Positions 25,719 to 33,180 of a stretch of DNA of 50,596 nucleotides are shown here, one piece after another (within the stretch, counting starts at the first letter, position 1; each line of letters starts with the position of its first letter). This DNA comes from DASPJQ01 sp035299065 (GTDB taxonomy: Bacteria; Bacteroidota; Bacteroidia; Flavobacteriales_D; UBA2798). The notes beneath the pieces are model-generated. The model was not told the DNA's origin and searched no databases. It saw nothing but the letters and a program-made list of their open reading frames with translations. The position numbers and the translations under genes are program-made. Location of the stretch: assembly GCA_035299065.1 (NCBI GenBank), contig DATGXI010000172.1, positions 1 to 50,596 of the forward strand, given 5' to 3'.

Positions 25719-26690
25719 ATGTTGATAAGACCCCGCAGGAACCGTAAATCGGCCGCCATTCGTGATATGGTGCGTGAAACCAGTGTACACACCAGCCAGC
25801 TTATTTACCCTTTGTTCCTGGTTGACGGTAAAAAAATAAAGTCAGAAGTAAAATCGCTGCCGGGAAATTTCAGATGGAGCCCTGACACTGTATTGCCCGA
25901 AATTGAATCATGCCTGAAATTGGGGCTCAACAATTTTGTTTTATTTCCTGCTGTTGACGAAAAACTAAAAGACAAAAAAGCAACACATAGTTACAGCAAT
26001 AAAAATTTTTACCTTAAATTAATTTCAACCATCAAAAAAGAATTTCCCGAAACCTGCTTGATGAGCGATGTGGCCATGGATCCTTACAGCAGCGATGGAC
26101 ATGACGGGTATGTTGAAAAAGGAAAAATATTAAACGATGAAACACTTCCCATACTTGCAAAAATGGCCATTGCACAGGCTGATGCCGGCATTGACATAGT
26201 TGGACCAAGCGACATGATGGATGGGCGTGTGGGTTATTTGCGAAATGCGCTGGACAACAAAGGCCATAGCGAAGTTTCCATTATGAGCTATACGGCAAAA
26301 TATGCCAGTGCATTTTATGGCCCGTTCAGGGATGCGTTGGATTCAGCTCCAAAAAAAGGCGATAAAAAAACATACCAGATGGATCCGGCAAATAAAGTAG
26401 AAGCCATTCGTGAAGCTGAACTGGATGAAAGTGAAGGAGCCGACTTTTTAATGGTAAAACCGGCCTTGCATTATTTAGATGTTATACAAACGTTGAAAAA
26501 CACCTCGGCATTGCCCATTGCCGCCTACCATGTAAGTGGCGAATGCGCTATGCTTAGCGCTGCGTGTAAAAACGGCTGGTTGAATTACGAAAAAGCTATG
26601 CCTGAAACATTGCTGAGCATAAAACGTGCAGGTGCTGATGTGATATTGACCTATTTCGCAAAGGATTTTGCACGAATGATGAAAAAATAA
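25719..26690 (+). CDS. hemB: Delta-aminolevulinic acid dehydratase (porphobilinogen synthase)
   Basis: HemB condenses two 5-aminolevulinate molecules to porphobilinogen in heme synthesis, which this respiratory organism needs. The 323-residue length is standard. Catalytic lysines are Lys194 (YTAKYASAFYGPFR) and Lys247 (MVKPALHYLD). The metal region reads DVAMDPYSSDGHDG (117-130), with Asp and Gly where zinc enzymes have three Cys. It is therefore the magnesium/potassium type rather than the zinc type. Confidence 0.96.
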   Translation: MLIRPRRNRKSAAIRDMVRETSVHTSQLIYPLFLVDGKKIKSEVKSLPGNFRWSPDTVLPEIESCLKLGLNNFVLFPAVDEKLKDKKATHSYSNKNFYLKLISTIKKEFPETCLMSDVAMDPYSSDGHDGYVEKGKILNDETLPILAKMAIAQADAGIDIVGPSDMMDGRVGYLRNALDNKGHSEVSIMSYTAKYASAFYGPFRDALDSAPKKGDKKTYQMDPANKVEAIREAELDESEGADFLMVKPALHYLDVIQTLKNTSALPIAAYHVSGECAMLSAACKNGWLNYEKAMPETLLSIKRAGADVILTYFAKDFARMMKK

Positions 26691-26803
26691 ATGAATTATC
26701 CGTAGCCCAAAAAGTCACCCATAACACCGATTGGCACAGATAGTATAAATCAACTTCATGTGTTTATACACATTATTGTGGCGAGAATTAAAAGCAAATT
26801 AAT

Positions 26804-27322
26804 ATGATACTTACTCAACCCATACAGGGGGAATATCCCGCGTATTACGACACCTACTTTGCAACATTGGACAAGGGTAAACCTGTTATTGAGCAAATGC
26901 ATGAAGACGCTGAAAAATGCGCAAAGGTTATTGCTGCATTGCCACAACAAAAATGGCACTATGCGTATGACCAGGGAAAATGGACCTGTTTACAATTGCT
27001 GCAACACGTAATAGATACCGAACGCATTATGACCTACCGTGCTTTGTGCATTGCCAGAAATGAGGAACAGGATTTACCGGGTTTTGATGAGAATGCATAT
27101 GCAGCAGCAGCTGAAATGAAACACAAAACTTCGGGAATCATTTCGCTCGAGTGGATATCGGTGCGCCAGGCATCGCTTTCATTTTACATGGGATTAACCG
27201 AAGCCGAAGCAAAAAAAACAGGGAAAGCAAACAATAACCTGGTAAGCATTAACGCACTTGGGTATATTACGGTAGCCCACGCCAGGCATCATTTTAATAT
27301 TTTGGCGCAACGATATTTTTAA
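26804..27322 (+). CDS. DinB family protein (DUF664-like four-helix bundle)
   Basis: The 172-residue protein has the DinB fold signature. An N-terminal helix follows GEYPAYYDTYFATLD, then KWTCLQLLQHVIDTERIMTYRAL with a metal-ligand His at about 69, and a C-terminal HARHHFNILAQRYF supplying further His. Family members include metal-dependent thiol transferases such as bacillithiol S-transferases, but most are uncharacterised. It follows hemB after 113 bp and precedes tsaE after 90 bp on the same strand. Confidence 0.85.
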   Translation: MILTQPIQGEYPAYYDTYFATLDKGKPVIEQMHEDAEKCAKVIAALPQQKWHYAYDQGKWTCLQLLQHVIDTERIMTYRALCIARNEEQDLPGFDENAYAAAAEMKHKTSGIISLEWISVRQASLSFYMGLTEAEAKKTGKANNNLVSINALGYITVAHARHHFNILAQRYF

Positions 27323-27331
27323 TTCATGAAA

Positions 27332-27361
27332 CACTTAAGCGCACTTAAGGCCACATAAGAA
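27332..27361 (+). repeat. Decamer array (CACTTAAGCG) between dinB-like gene and tsaE
   Basis: Three ten-base units, CACTTAAGCG, CACTTAAGGC and CACATAAGAA, begin ten bases after the stop codon at 27320-27322. A further related word (TTCTTAAATGCGCT) lies at about 27382-27395. The period differs from the heptamer arrays, but the position behind a stop codon is the same. Confidence 0.6.
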
Positions 27362-27412
27362 AATCACATACAACCCATGTGTTCTTAAATGCGCTAACGC
27401 TTTTCAAAAAAG

Positions 27413-27823
27413 ATGGAACTTTCCATAACATATAGATTAAATGAACTGCCGGGTGTTGCCTCAAAACTACTACAGGCTGCTGGCACGCGTAAAATATGGC
27501 TGTTCAAAGGCGAAATGGGTACCGGAAAAACTACCCTTATTAAAGAATTGTGCAAGCAGCTGGAAGTAACATCGCCCATGTCAAGCCCTACGTTTTCATT
27601 GGTAAATACCTATGAAACCAAAAACAGCAAACCTGTTTATCACTTTGATTTATATCGCCTTAAAAAAGCAAACGAACTGGCCGGCATTGGTTTTGCCGAG
27701 TACGTTGATTCAGGGAATTATTGTTTTATTGAGTGGCCTGAATTTGTTGAAGCCGAAATGGAAGACGCGTTTTCAATCAACATTGAGATGGATGGCGAAG
27801 GGAGAATTTTAACGCACAATTGA
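27413..27823 (+). CDS. tsaE: tRNA threonylcarbamoyladenosine biosynthesis ATPase TsaE
   Basis: TsaE is the ATPase that works with TsaB and TsaD in making t6A37 in ANN-decoding tRNAs. The 136-residue protein has Walker A GEMGTGKTT (33-41), the family signature SSPTFSLVNTY (about 62-72), and YHFDLYRL then FIEWPEF. The length is normal. A 47-bp heptamer array follows its stop codon. Confidence 0.95.
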   Translation: MELSITYRLNELPGVASKLLQAAGTRKIWLFKGEMGTGKTTLIKELCKQLEVTSPMSSPTFSLVNTYETKNSKPVYHFDLYRLKKANELAGIGFAEYVDSGNYCFIEWPEFVEAEMEDAFSINIEMDGEGRILTHN

Positions 27824-27829
27824 GTTAGA

Positions 27830-27876
27830 CAGTTTACAGTTCACAGTTTACAGTTTACAGTTAGGAGTTTACAGTT
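27830..27876 (+). repeat. Heptamer array (CAGTTTA) behind tsaE
   Basis: Units CAGTTTA, CAGTTCA, CAGTTTA and CAGTTTA follow each other exactly, then CAGTTAGGAGTTTACAGTT. The array begins seven bases after the tsaE stop codon (27821-27823) and lies in its sense direction. The convergent gene ends at 27905. Confidence 0.85.
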
Positions 27877-27904
27877 GGATAAAGAATGAATTCAAAGTAA
27901 AAAA

Positions 27905-28825
27905 TCATTTCTCCAGCCATTCCATCATTCCAGCTTTGGTTAAGGTTGCGTTGTTCCATTGCAGTTCTACCACACCATCTTTTAATAAGAATATTGCCGG
28001 CAATTCATACCCGCTCATATCCGCATAATCGCTGTTTCCATTAAAATGGGCCATGTCTACAACCGGTTTTCCGGTTACTTTGAAGAATTGGTCCATATTG
28101 GATGAGTCGCCATTTAAAATGAAATAAATGGGCAATTCCGGATCAAGTGCTTTAAACCCGTTTAATTTATATGCTGCCATTTTGCAATGCGGGCATGTAA
28201 GTGACAAAAACGCAACTATTTTTTTTCCTTTGGAAAGTTCGGCATTGCTTTTATAGGTCTTTCCTTTGAAACCTGGGTGCACATCCATAATGGTGAAATC
28301 AGGACGTGTGCCTTTTTTGGGCATTTTTACGTTTTCGTATACATACACCGGTTTATACATGAATACCGAACTGAACGGTGTTAATGCTATGGCAATGGTG
28401 GCAAACACCGGTAATTTCCACGTTATGGTTCCAAAACGCATACTGAAAATTGTCATCCCTATAAGCAAGATGTTTTTGGCAATGGACATAAGCGGTGAAA
28501 CCTGTACCGTTAAGCCCATGCAACCACAATCGGTATCGTTACCAAAACGAATAAGGTCAATAAGGTTGATGATGATGAAAATTGAGAGAACAGCAATGGT
28601 GGTTTTATACACGAGTTTACCAATAGTGAATTGGGTAATTAGAAAAAGGCCAATTAATAATTCACCTGCAATAATGAGGCGTGCAACAACCGCCCCCATC
28701 ACACCTTCAATGCCAAAGAACGATATTTTGGTTTCAAAGTAATCAATGGGATTGGTTTTTAACCAGGCCGACAGAATGAATACCGAACCTACTATGACAT
28801 TAAAAAGAACTGCTACAAATTTCAT
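27905..28825 (-). CDS. MauE/DoxX-like membrane domain fused to a thioredoxin-like domain
   Basis: The 306-residue protein has about four membrane helices in the first 150 residues. A Cys pair lies between them (Cys100-Gly-Cys102), as in the MauE/VKOR-like redox family. A thioredoxin-fold domain follows (about 172-306) with the active site Cys211-Pro-His-Cys214 and a cis-Pro region (YELPAIFLL). A CPHC site is typical of DsbA-type and TlpA-type oxidoreductases. The fusion suggests electrons are passed between the membrane Cys pair and the periplasmic thioredoxin, perhaps for cytochrome or disulfide maturation; this is inference. It ends next to the tsaE repeat array. Confidence 0.85.
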   Translation of the reverse strand: MKFVAVLFNVIVGSVFILSAWLKTNPIDYFETKISFFGIEGVMGAVVARLIIAGELLIGLFLITQFTIGKLVYKTTIAVLSIFIIINLIDLIRFGNDTDCGCMGLTVQVSPLMSIAKNILLIGMTIFSMRFGTITWKLPVFATIAIALTPFSSVFMYKPVYVYENVKMPKKGTRPDFTIMDVHPGFKGKTYKSNAELSKGKKIVAFLSLTCPHCKMAAYKLNGFKALDPELPIYFILNGDSSNMDQFFKVTGKPVVDMAHFNGNSDYADMSGYELPAIFLLKDGVVELQWNNATLTKAGMMEWLEK

Positions 28826-28841
28826 ACTGTATAAAAATAAA

Positions 28842-28868
28842 AAAACCGCCCGTAAAACAGGCGGTTTT
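28842..28868 (-). terminator. Terminator behind the small Cys-rich lipoprotein gene
   Basis: AAAACCGCC (28842-28850) pairs perfectly with GGCGGTTTT (28860-28868). On the minus strand the hairpin is followed by a long T-rich run reaching the next start codon at 28825. It separates the lipoprotein transcript from the MauE-thioredoxin gene. Confidence 0.88.
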
Positions 28869-28886
28869 CATATCAATTAATATTGA

Positions 28887-29126
28887 TTATTGGATAGTAC
28901 ATTTAGTATCATCTTCGAAAGTGTTACCATCTTCGTCAGTAACTGTACCAATTCCTTTTCCTTCGCAAACTGCGTAAGCAGCTGATTTCTTAGTCTCTTT
29001 GTAGATAACTGTGTAGTCTACACTAACACCACCACTTGTGTATGTACATTTACAAGTGTAGTCTTTTTTACATGATACAAGAGCAATAGCTAACAATGCA
29101 CCACCAAATAATAATCCTTTTTTCAT
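28887..29126 (-). CDS. Small Cys-rich lipoprotein, unknown function
   Basis: The 79-residue product has a lipoprotein signal peptide with lipobox ALVSC (Cys19). The mature part has four further Cys (25, 27, 54, 76), which could form two disulfides. The sequence KDYTCKCTYTSGGVSVDYTVIYKETKK looks like a short beta meander. It has its own strong promoter and strong terminator, so it is probably a highly expressed single gene. No family is recognised. Confidence 0.8.
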   Translation of the reverse strand: MKKGLLFGGALLAIALVSCKKDYTCKCTYTSGGVSVDYTVIYKETKKSAAYAVCEGKGIGTVTDEDGNTFEDDTKCTIQ

Positions 29127-29162
29127 TTTTTTGTTTTTTTAGAGTTAATATTAATCTGTCAG

Positions 29163-29191
29163 CAAATATAGTGCCTTTTGCCACTCTCCAA
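29163..29191 (-). promoter_or_regulatory. Promoter of the small Cys-rich lipoprotein gene
   Basis: On the minus strand TTG (29191-29189) and TATATTTG (29170-29163) lie 18 bp apart, a full match to the Bacteroidota -33/-7 pattern. The start codon is about 37 bp downstream of the -7 box, behind an A-rich leader. Confidence 0.75.
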
Positions 29192-29217
29192 TAGAGAAAA
29201 TTCAAAAAAACAGGAGA

Positions 29218-29892
29218 TTAAAACAATGATTTAATGTCCTTCATGACCCGGTCAAAATAGACCTTGGTTCTGACCATGATAACGGGTGACTGAAAGTTCT
29301 CCTTCAAGGGGTTATTACCCGTTAAAAGAACAAGCCTGTACCCTATTCCCAATCCCGCCCCAAAGTAGCGCAAAAATCTAAAAACCAAGGTGCTTGCAGG
29401 CTCATAGGTCATAAAAAATCCACCGGCACCAGGCACTTTGTCATTGGTAAATTCTTTGTTATACTGCATAAAACCTATGCCTGCCTGCGCGGGTATGGTG
29501 GCTTCCCATTTATCGTTCAAAAAATAAACATACTCTGTGAAAATACTTACGTACCTGAATTTAAGATTGGCGTGTACCTGTTTACCGGGCTCTCCAAGGC
29601 CTCTTACGATATCACCCTTATACCAGTTGTAGCCCACTCCAAATTTTGTTTTACCTCCAAAATCAAATCCAAGTTTAACGCTTTTTACCTGCGCATATTC
29701 GTTACTGATGAACGTGATTTTTGAATCCCAGGTAAAGTAAAATGTGCGCTTTGTTTTGAATGACTCAGAAAAATCGTTTTGCGCGTGTGTTTGCATAAAA
29801 GGCATACACAGCATCACTACAAAAGAAAAAAAGCGCTTACAGTGAAATAAGCGCTTTTTAACAATGTTTTTTATGTGACTAGTGTCCGTCAT
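29218..29892 (-). CDS. Outer-membrane-type beta-barrel protein, unknown function
   Basis: A longer frame runs back to 30036 inside coxA. I choose the ATG at 29892 because it gives a basic N-region and a hydrophobic core ending in FMQTHAQ, a credible signal peptide of about 38 residues. This start overlaps the end of coxA by 14 bases. The mature part, about 185 residues, has alternating aromatic and glycine stretches (KLGFDFGGKTKFGVGYNWYKG, FRYVSIFTEYVYFL, RYFGAGLGIGYRLVLL), as in porin-like small barrels. The coxA terminator hairpin lies within its signal-peptide codons, so the start or its expression is uncertain. An ATG at 29814 would leave too short a signal. Confidence 0.65.
   Translation of the reverse strand: MTDTSHIKNIVKKRLFHCKRFFSFVVMLCMPFMQTHAQNDFSESFKTKRTFYFTWDSKITFISNEYAQVKSVKLGFDFGGKTKFGVGYNWYKGDIVRGLGEPGKQVHANLKFRYVSIFTEYVYFLNDKWEATIPAQAGIGFMQYNKEFTNDKVPGAGGFFMTYEPASTLVFRFLRYFGAGLGIGYRLVLLTGNNPLKENFQSPVIMVRTKVYFDRVMKDIKSLF
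29828..29859 (-). terminator. Terminator of the respiratory operon, inside the next gene's signal-peptide codons
   Basis: AAAAAGCGCTT (29828-29838) and AAGCGCTTTTT (29849-29859) form a perfect 11-bp stem with a 10-nt loop, and seven T follow on the minus strand. It lies 20 bp after the coxA stop codon and within codons 12-22 of the overlapping downstream gene. Confidence 0.85.
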
Positions 29893-31687
29893 GTTCATCG
29901 GGCTTGAGCGGCACCGTTTGCGGAACAAAGTCTTCTTCGTATCCCGGCTTGCTGTAATCATACGGCCAGCGGTGAACTTCAGGAATGGCACCAGGCCAGT
30001 TTCCGTGAATGTGCTCAACTGGTGTAGTCCACTCAAGTGTATTTGATTTCCATGGATTCATTGGTGATTTTTGTCCGCGGAAAATGCTGTAGAAGAAGTT
30101 GAACAGGAAAACACCCTGACCGCAAGCAGCAATGATTGCGAAAATGGTAATGATCATGTTCAGGTCAATTACGTGGTCAAACATTGGGAACGCGGTATAT
30201 TCATAATACCTGCGCGGTGCACCTGCAAGACCAAAGAAGTGCATTGGGAAGAAAATTCCGTAAGCACAAATAGCCGTTATCCAGAAATGCACATAACCCA
30301 TACGTGTGTTCATCATGCGCCCAAACATTTTCGGGAACCAATGGTAAACACCTGCAAACATTCCAAACACCGCACTCATACCCATTACAATGTGGAAGTG
30401 GGCCACTACAAAGTACGTATCGTGAATTGGAATATCAAGTGCTGAGTCAGCAAGAATAATACCTGTTACACCACCGGTAATGAATGTAGAAACAAGACCA
30501 ATTGAGAACAACATGGCTGGTGTGTAAACAATGTTACCACGCCATAATGTTGTTAGGTAGTTAAACACTTTTACGGCTGACGGGATTGCAATCAACAGCG
30601 TTGTAAATACGAATACACCTCCCAGGAATGGGTTCATACCCGTTATAAACATGTGGTGACCCCATACAATGAAGGACAGGAACCCGATGGCCAGAATTGA
30701 ACCAATCATTGCACGGTAACCAAAAATTGGTTTGCGTGAGTTGGTTGAAATAATTTCGGATGAAATACCAAGTGCCGGTAAAAGTACAATGTACACCTCA
30801 GGGTGACCCAGGAACCAGAATAAATGCTGGTAAAGTATTGGTGAACCACCTTGTGCTTCCAGCATTTCGCCACCGGCCCAAATGTCGGCCATGTAAAAGC
30901 TTGTGCCAAATGTTCTATCCATAATCAGTAACAATACTGCCGAGAATAAAACCGGGAATGATAGTACACCAAGAATTGCTGTTACAAAGAAAGCCCAGAT
31001 GGTAAGTGGCATCCTTGTCATTTTCATACCTGTGGTACGTAAGTTCAAAATAGTTACAATGTAGTTCAAACCACCCAATAGTGCTGATGCAACGAAAAGC
31101 GCCATAGAGATTAACCAGAAGGTCATACCATCACCAGAACCAGGAATAAATTCAGGGCGTGCTGAAAGTGGCGGGTAAATTGTCCAACCGGCCGATGCAG
31201 GTCCGTTCTCAACAAAACATGAATACAACATGATGATGCTTGAAAGGAAGAAGAACCAGTACGAGAACATGTTCAGGAATCCTGTAGCCATATCACGCGC
31301 ACCAACCTGTAGTGGAATAAGTAAGTTTGAGAATGTTCCTGATAAACCTCCTGTTAAAAGGAAGAATACCATGATTGTTCCGTGAATGGTAATCAAACCA
31401 AGGTACATGTCGCGGCTCAAAATTCCGTCTGGTGCCCATTTGTCACCAAGGAATGTATTGAGGATACCAAATTTTTCACCCGGCCAGGCTAACTGGAGGC
31501 GGAAGAAAATAGACATCATCATAGCCACAATACCCATTACAACCGCAGTCAATAAAAACTGCTTTGAGATCATTTTATGATCCTGGCTGAAGATAAACTT
31601 GGTTATGAAATGTTCTTTGTGATGATGGTGTGCATCGTGATCGTGCCCGTGCCCTTCGTCATTCACATGGTTAATTGCTGTTGCCAT
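29879..31687 (-). CDS. coxA: Cytochrome c oxidase subunit I (aa3 type)
   Basis: The catalytic subunit reduces O2 at a heme a3-CuB centre and pumps protons. The 602-residue protein has the expected helices (about twelve). Landmarks are HGTIMVFF (low-spin heme His in helix 2), WFLGHPEVYIVLLP (CuB His with the cross-linked Tyr), WGHHMF (the two CuB His) and TYFVVAHFHIVM (heme a3 and a His). The N-terminus is His-rich (about residues 13-26), which is unusual but known in Bacteroidota. It is the last gene of the act-cox operon. coxC is not present nearby. Confidence 0.96.
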   Translation of the reverse strand: MATAINHVNDEGHGHDHDAHHHHKEHFITKFIFSQDHKMISKQFLLTAVVMGIVAMMMSIFFRLQLAWPGEKFGILNTFLGDKWAPDGILSRDMYLGLITIHGTIMVFFLLTGGLSGTFSNLLIPLQVGARDMATGFLNMFSYWFFFLSSIIMLYSCFVENGPASAGWTIYPPLSARPEFIPGSGDGMTFWLISMALFVASALLGGLNYIVTILNLRTTGMKMTRMPLTIWAFFVTAILGVLSFPVLFSAVLLLIMDRTFGTSFYMADIWAGGEMLEAQGGSPILYQHLFWFLGHPEVYIVLLPALGISSEIISTNSRKPIFGYRAMIGSILAIGFLSFIVWGHHMFITGMNPFLGGVFVFTTLLIAIPSAVKVFNYLTTLWRGNIVYTPAMLFSIGLVSTFITGGVTGIILADSALDIPIHDTYFVVAHFHIVMGMSAVFGMFAGVYHWFPKMFGRMMNTRMGYVHFWITAICAYGIFFPMHFFGLAGAPRRYYEYTAFPMFDHVIDLNMIITIFAIIAACGQGVFLFNFFYSIFRGQKSPMNPWKSNTLEWTTPVEHIHGNWPGAIPEVHRWPYDYSKPGYEEDFVPQTVPLKPDEHDGH

Positions 31688-31727
31688 ACTTCTTTTATAC
31701 CTTAATCTTAATAATAAACTTTTTTAA

Positions 31728-33119
31728 TTATGGATTCACTTTAGTTGTGTCTCCTGCATTTGTTGCTGTTGTATCTGCGTTTACTGAAGCAGGTGCTTCC
31801 TCAGCTGGAGGAGCTACTCCAAGCGCATTCCTGATTGCTTTTTCAGCCTGCACTTTTTTCATCCACGCTTCATACGTTGCTTTCTCTTTCGGGTCTTTTA
31901 AATCCCAAACATAAATTGGCAACTGCATGTTTTGATGGGCTGCACCACAAATTTTGTTACACAATAAAACAAATCCAAATTTTTCATTTTTCATTTTCAC
32001 CTTCATCTCAGCTGTAGAAATTGTAGGAATGAATTTCAAACGCGTGATCATACCCGGCACTGTATTCATTTGTGCGCGGAAGTGAGGGAAAAATGCCGAG
32101 TGAATTACATCCTGTGAACGGAACTGGAATTCATACTCCTGCCCTTTGATCAGGTGAATTTCTTTTTCAATGATATCATCCATTGCCACCTGGTCTTCTT
32201 TATCAGTGATGGTTTTTTCAACCGCCATGATCTTTAACAAGTGACGTTGCAAACGCTCCATTTTTTCAAATGTCTCAGCTTCTTTTTTCGCTGAAAGAAT
32301 TTCCCAGGCTGACAACACGTCTTTTCCTGCAGTTTCATCAACCCATTTGATTTTTGCATCAAGCGTGTCGCTGTAACCATTTAAAATTTTACGGTTAAGG
32401 CGCTCTAAAAATCCTTTGTCATTTGTGTGCTTGTAGTAAGCAACAGCAAGACCAACAATTTCAGACCTCAACTCGTTTTGACGCACAACCATTCCTTGCT
32501 TTGTTAATACACCCAGCGGATTACTACCGTTGATCATGCGAAAATCGGCACGGCCCAATTGGTTGTCTTCACCTGAGTAGCGAACAGTCCAGTCAAATTG
32601 CTTTGAGTATAGTTCCAAGCGAATTGCTTTTTTTCCTGATTCGCCCGTGATTTCGTTCCATGCACGCAAACCTAAAATAATGATCACGGCAAGTACAACA
32701 GCAGGAACAGCGGTCCATACCAACTCTAATTTGTTGTCATGGGTAAACCAGTATGCTTTTGTACCAGGACCTTTGTGGTAATATTTAAATGCAAACCAGA
32801 ATAAAAGTGTGTTGCAAATAAAGAATACAATGATGATGATTAAAAAGTTGAAGTTAAGTAACCAGTCAAGTGACTCACCGTGTTCCGATGCCGAAGGCCC
32901 GATTCCACCATTACCATACTTGGCCAGCAACCAAAAGAACAGTCCGTAAAACGCGAACATGAAAATAAGCATCATGTTTGCGTTAAATACGTTATCGCCA
33001 TACGAAATTTCCTCTTCCTTCTTCCCGCGCATCTTCGCAGAAATTTCATACACACGCATCATTTGCGCAATGGCTATTACGCCAACCATGAGGACTAATA
33101 CTATTAACAACTTTTCCAT
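31728..33119 (-). CDS. coxB: Cytochrome c oxidase subunit II with long insertion
   Basis: This subunit carries CuA and accepts electrons from cytochrome c. The 463-residue protein is far longer than the usual 250-350. CuA ligands are visible: His340 (DVIHS), Cys387-x3-Cys391-x3-His395-x2-Met398. Four hydrophobic segments lie at about 1-20, 47-66, 90-112 and 132-151, more than the two in classical CoxB. Residues about 184-322 are an insertion in the cupredoxin domain, partly helical and charged (LERLNRKILNGYSD, EKMERLQRHLLKIM). Bacteroidota CoxB often has a shorter insertion here. It follows actF after a heptamer-array gap. Confidence 0.94.
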   Translation of the reverse strand: MEKLLIVLVLMVGVIAIAQMMRVYEISAKMRGKKEEEISYGDNVFNANMMLIFMFAFYGLFFWLLAKYGNGGIGPSASEHGESLDWLLNFNFLIIIIVFFICNTLLFWFAFKYYHKGPGTKAYWFTHDNKLELVWTAVPAVVLAVIIILGLRAWNEITGESGKKAIRLELYSKQFDWTVRYSGEDNQLGRADFRMINGSNPLGVLTKQGMVVRQNELRSEIVGLAVAYYKHTNDKGFLERLNRKILNGYSDTLDAKIKWVDETAGKDVLSAWEILSAKKEAETFEKMERLQRHLLKIMAVEKTITDKEDQVAMDDIIEKEIHLIKGQEYEFQFRSQDVIHSAFFPHFRAQMNTVPGMITRLKFIPTISTAEMKVKMKNEKFGFVLLCNKICGAAHQNMQLPIYVWDLKDPKEKATYEAWMKKVQAEKAIRNALGVAPPAEEAPASVNADTTATNAGDTTKVNP

Positions 33120-33144
33120 GTATGCTATATATTATTTTTTTGTC

Positions 33145-33180
33145 TTAAATCTTATATTTTAAATCTTGAATCTTAAATCA
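33145..33180 (-). repeat. Heptamer array (GATTTAA) filling the actF-coxB gap
   Basis: On the plus strand the units TTAAATC, TTATATT, TTAAATC, TTGAATC and TTAAATC follow at exact 7-base steps from 33145 to 33179. On the minus strand the array starts at the actF stop codon itself (TGA, 33180-33178) and reads GATTTAA, GATTCAA and so on. It lies inside the respiratory operon, so it is expected to be transcribed. Confidence 0.85.

Noticed and set aside
28266..28742. A 158-codon plus-strand frame
   Set aside because: It mirrors the membrane part of the MauE-thioredoxin gene, whose motifs are clear.
30037..30445. Plus-strand frame at 30071-30445 and the extended N-terminus of the barrel gene back to 30036
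   Set aside because: Both lie within coxA coding sequence. The extension has no conserved features and precedes a good signal peptide.
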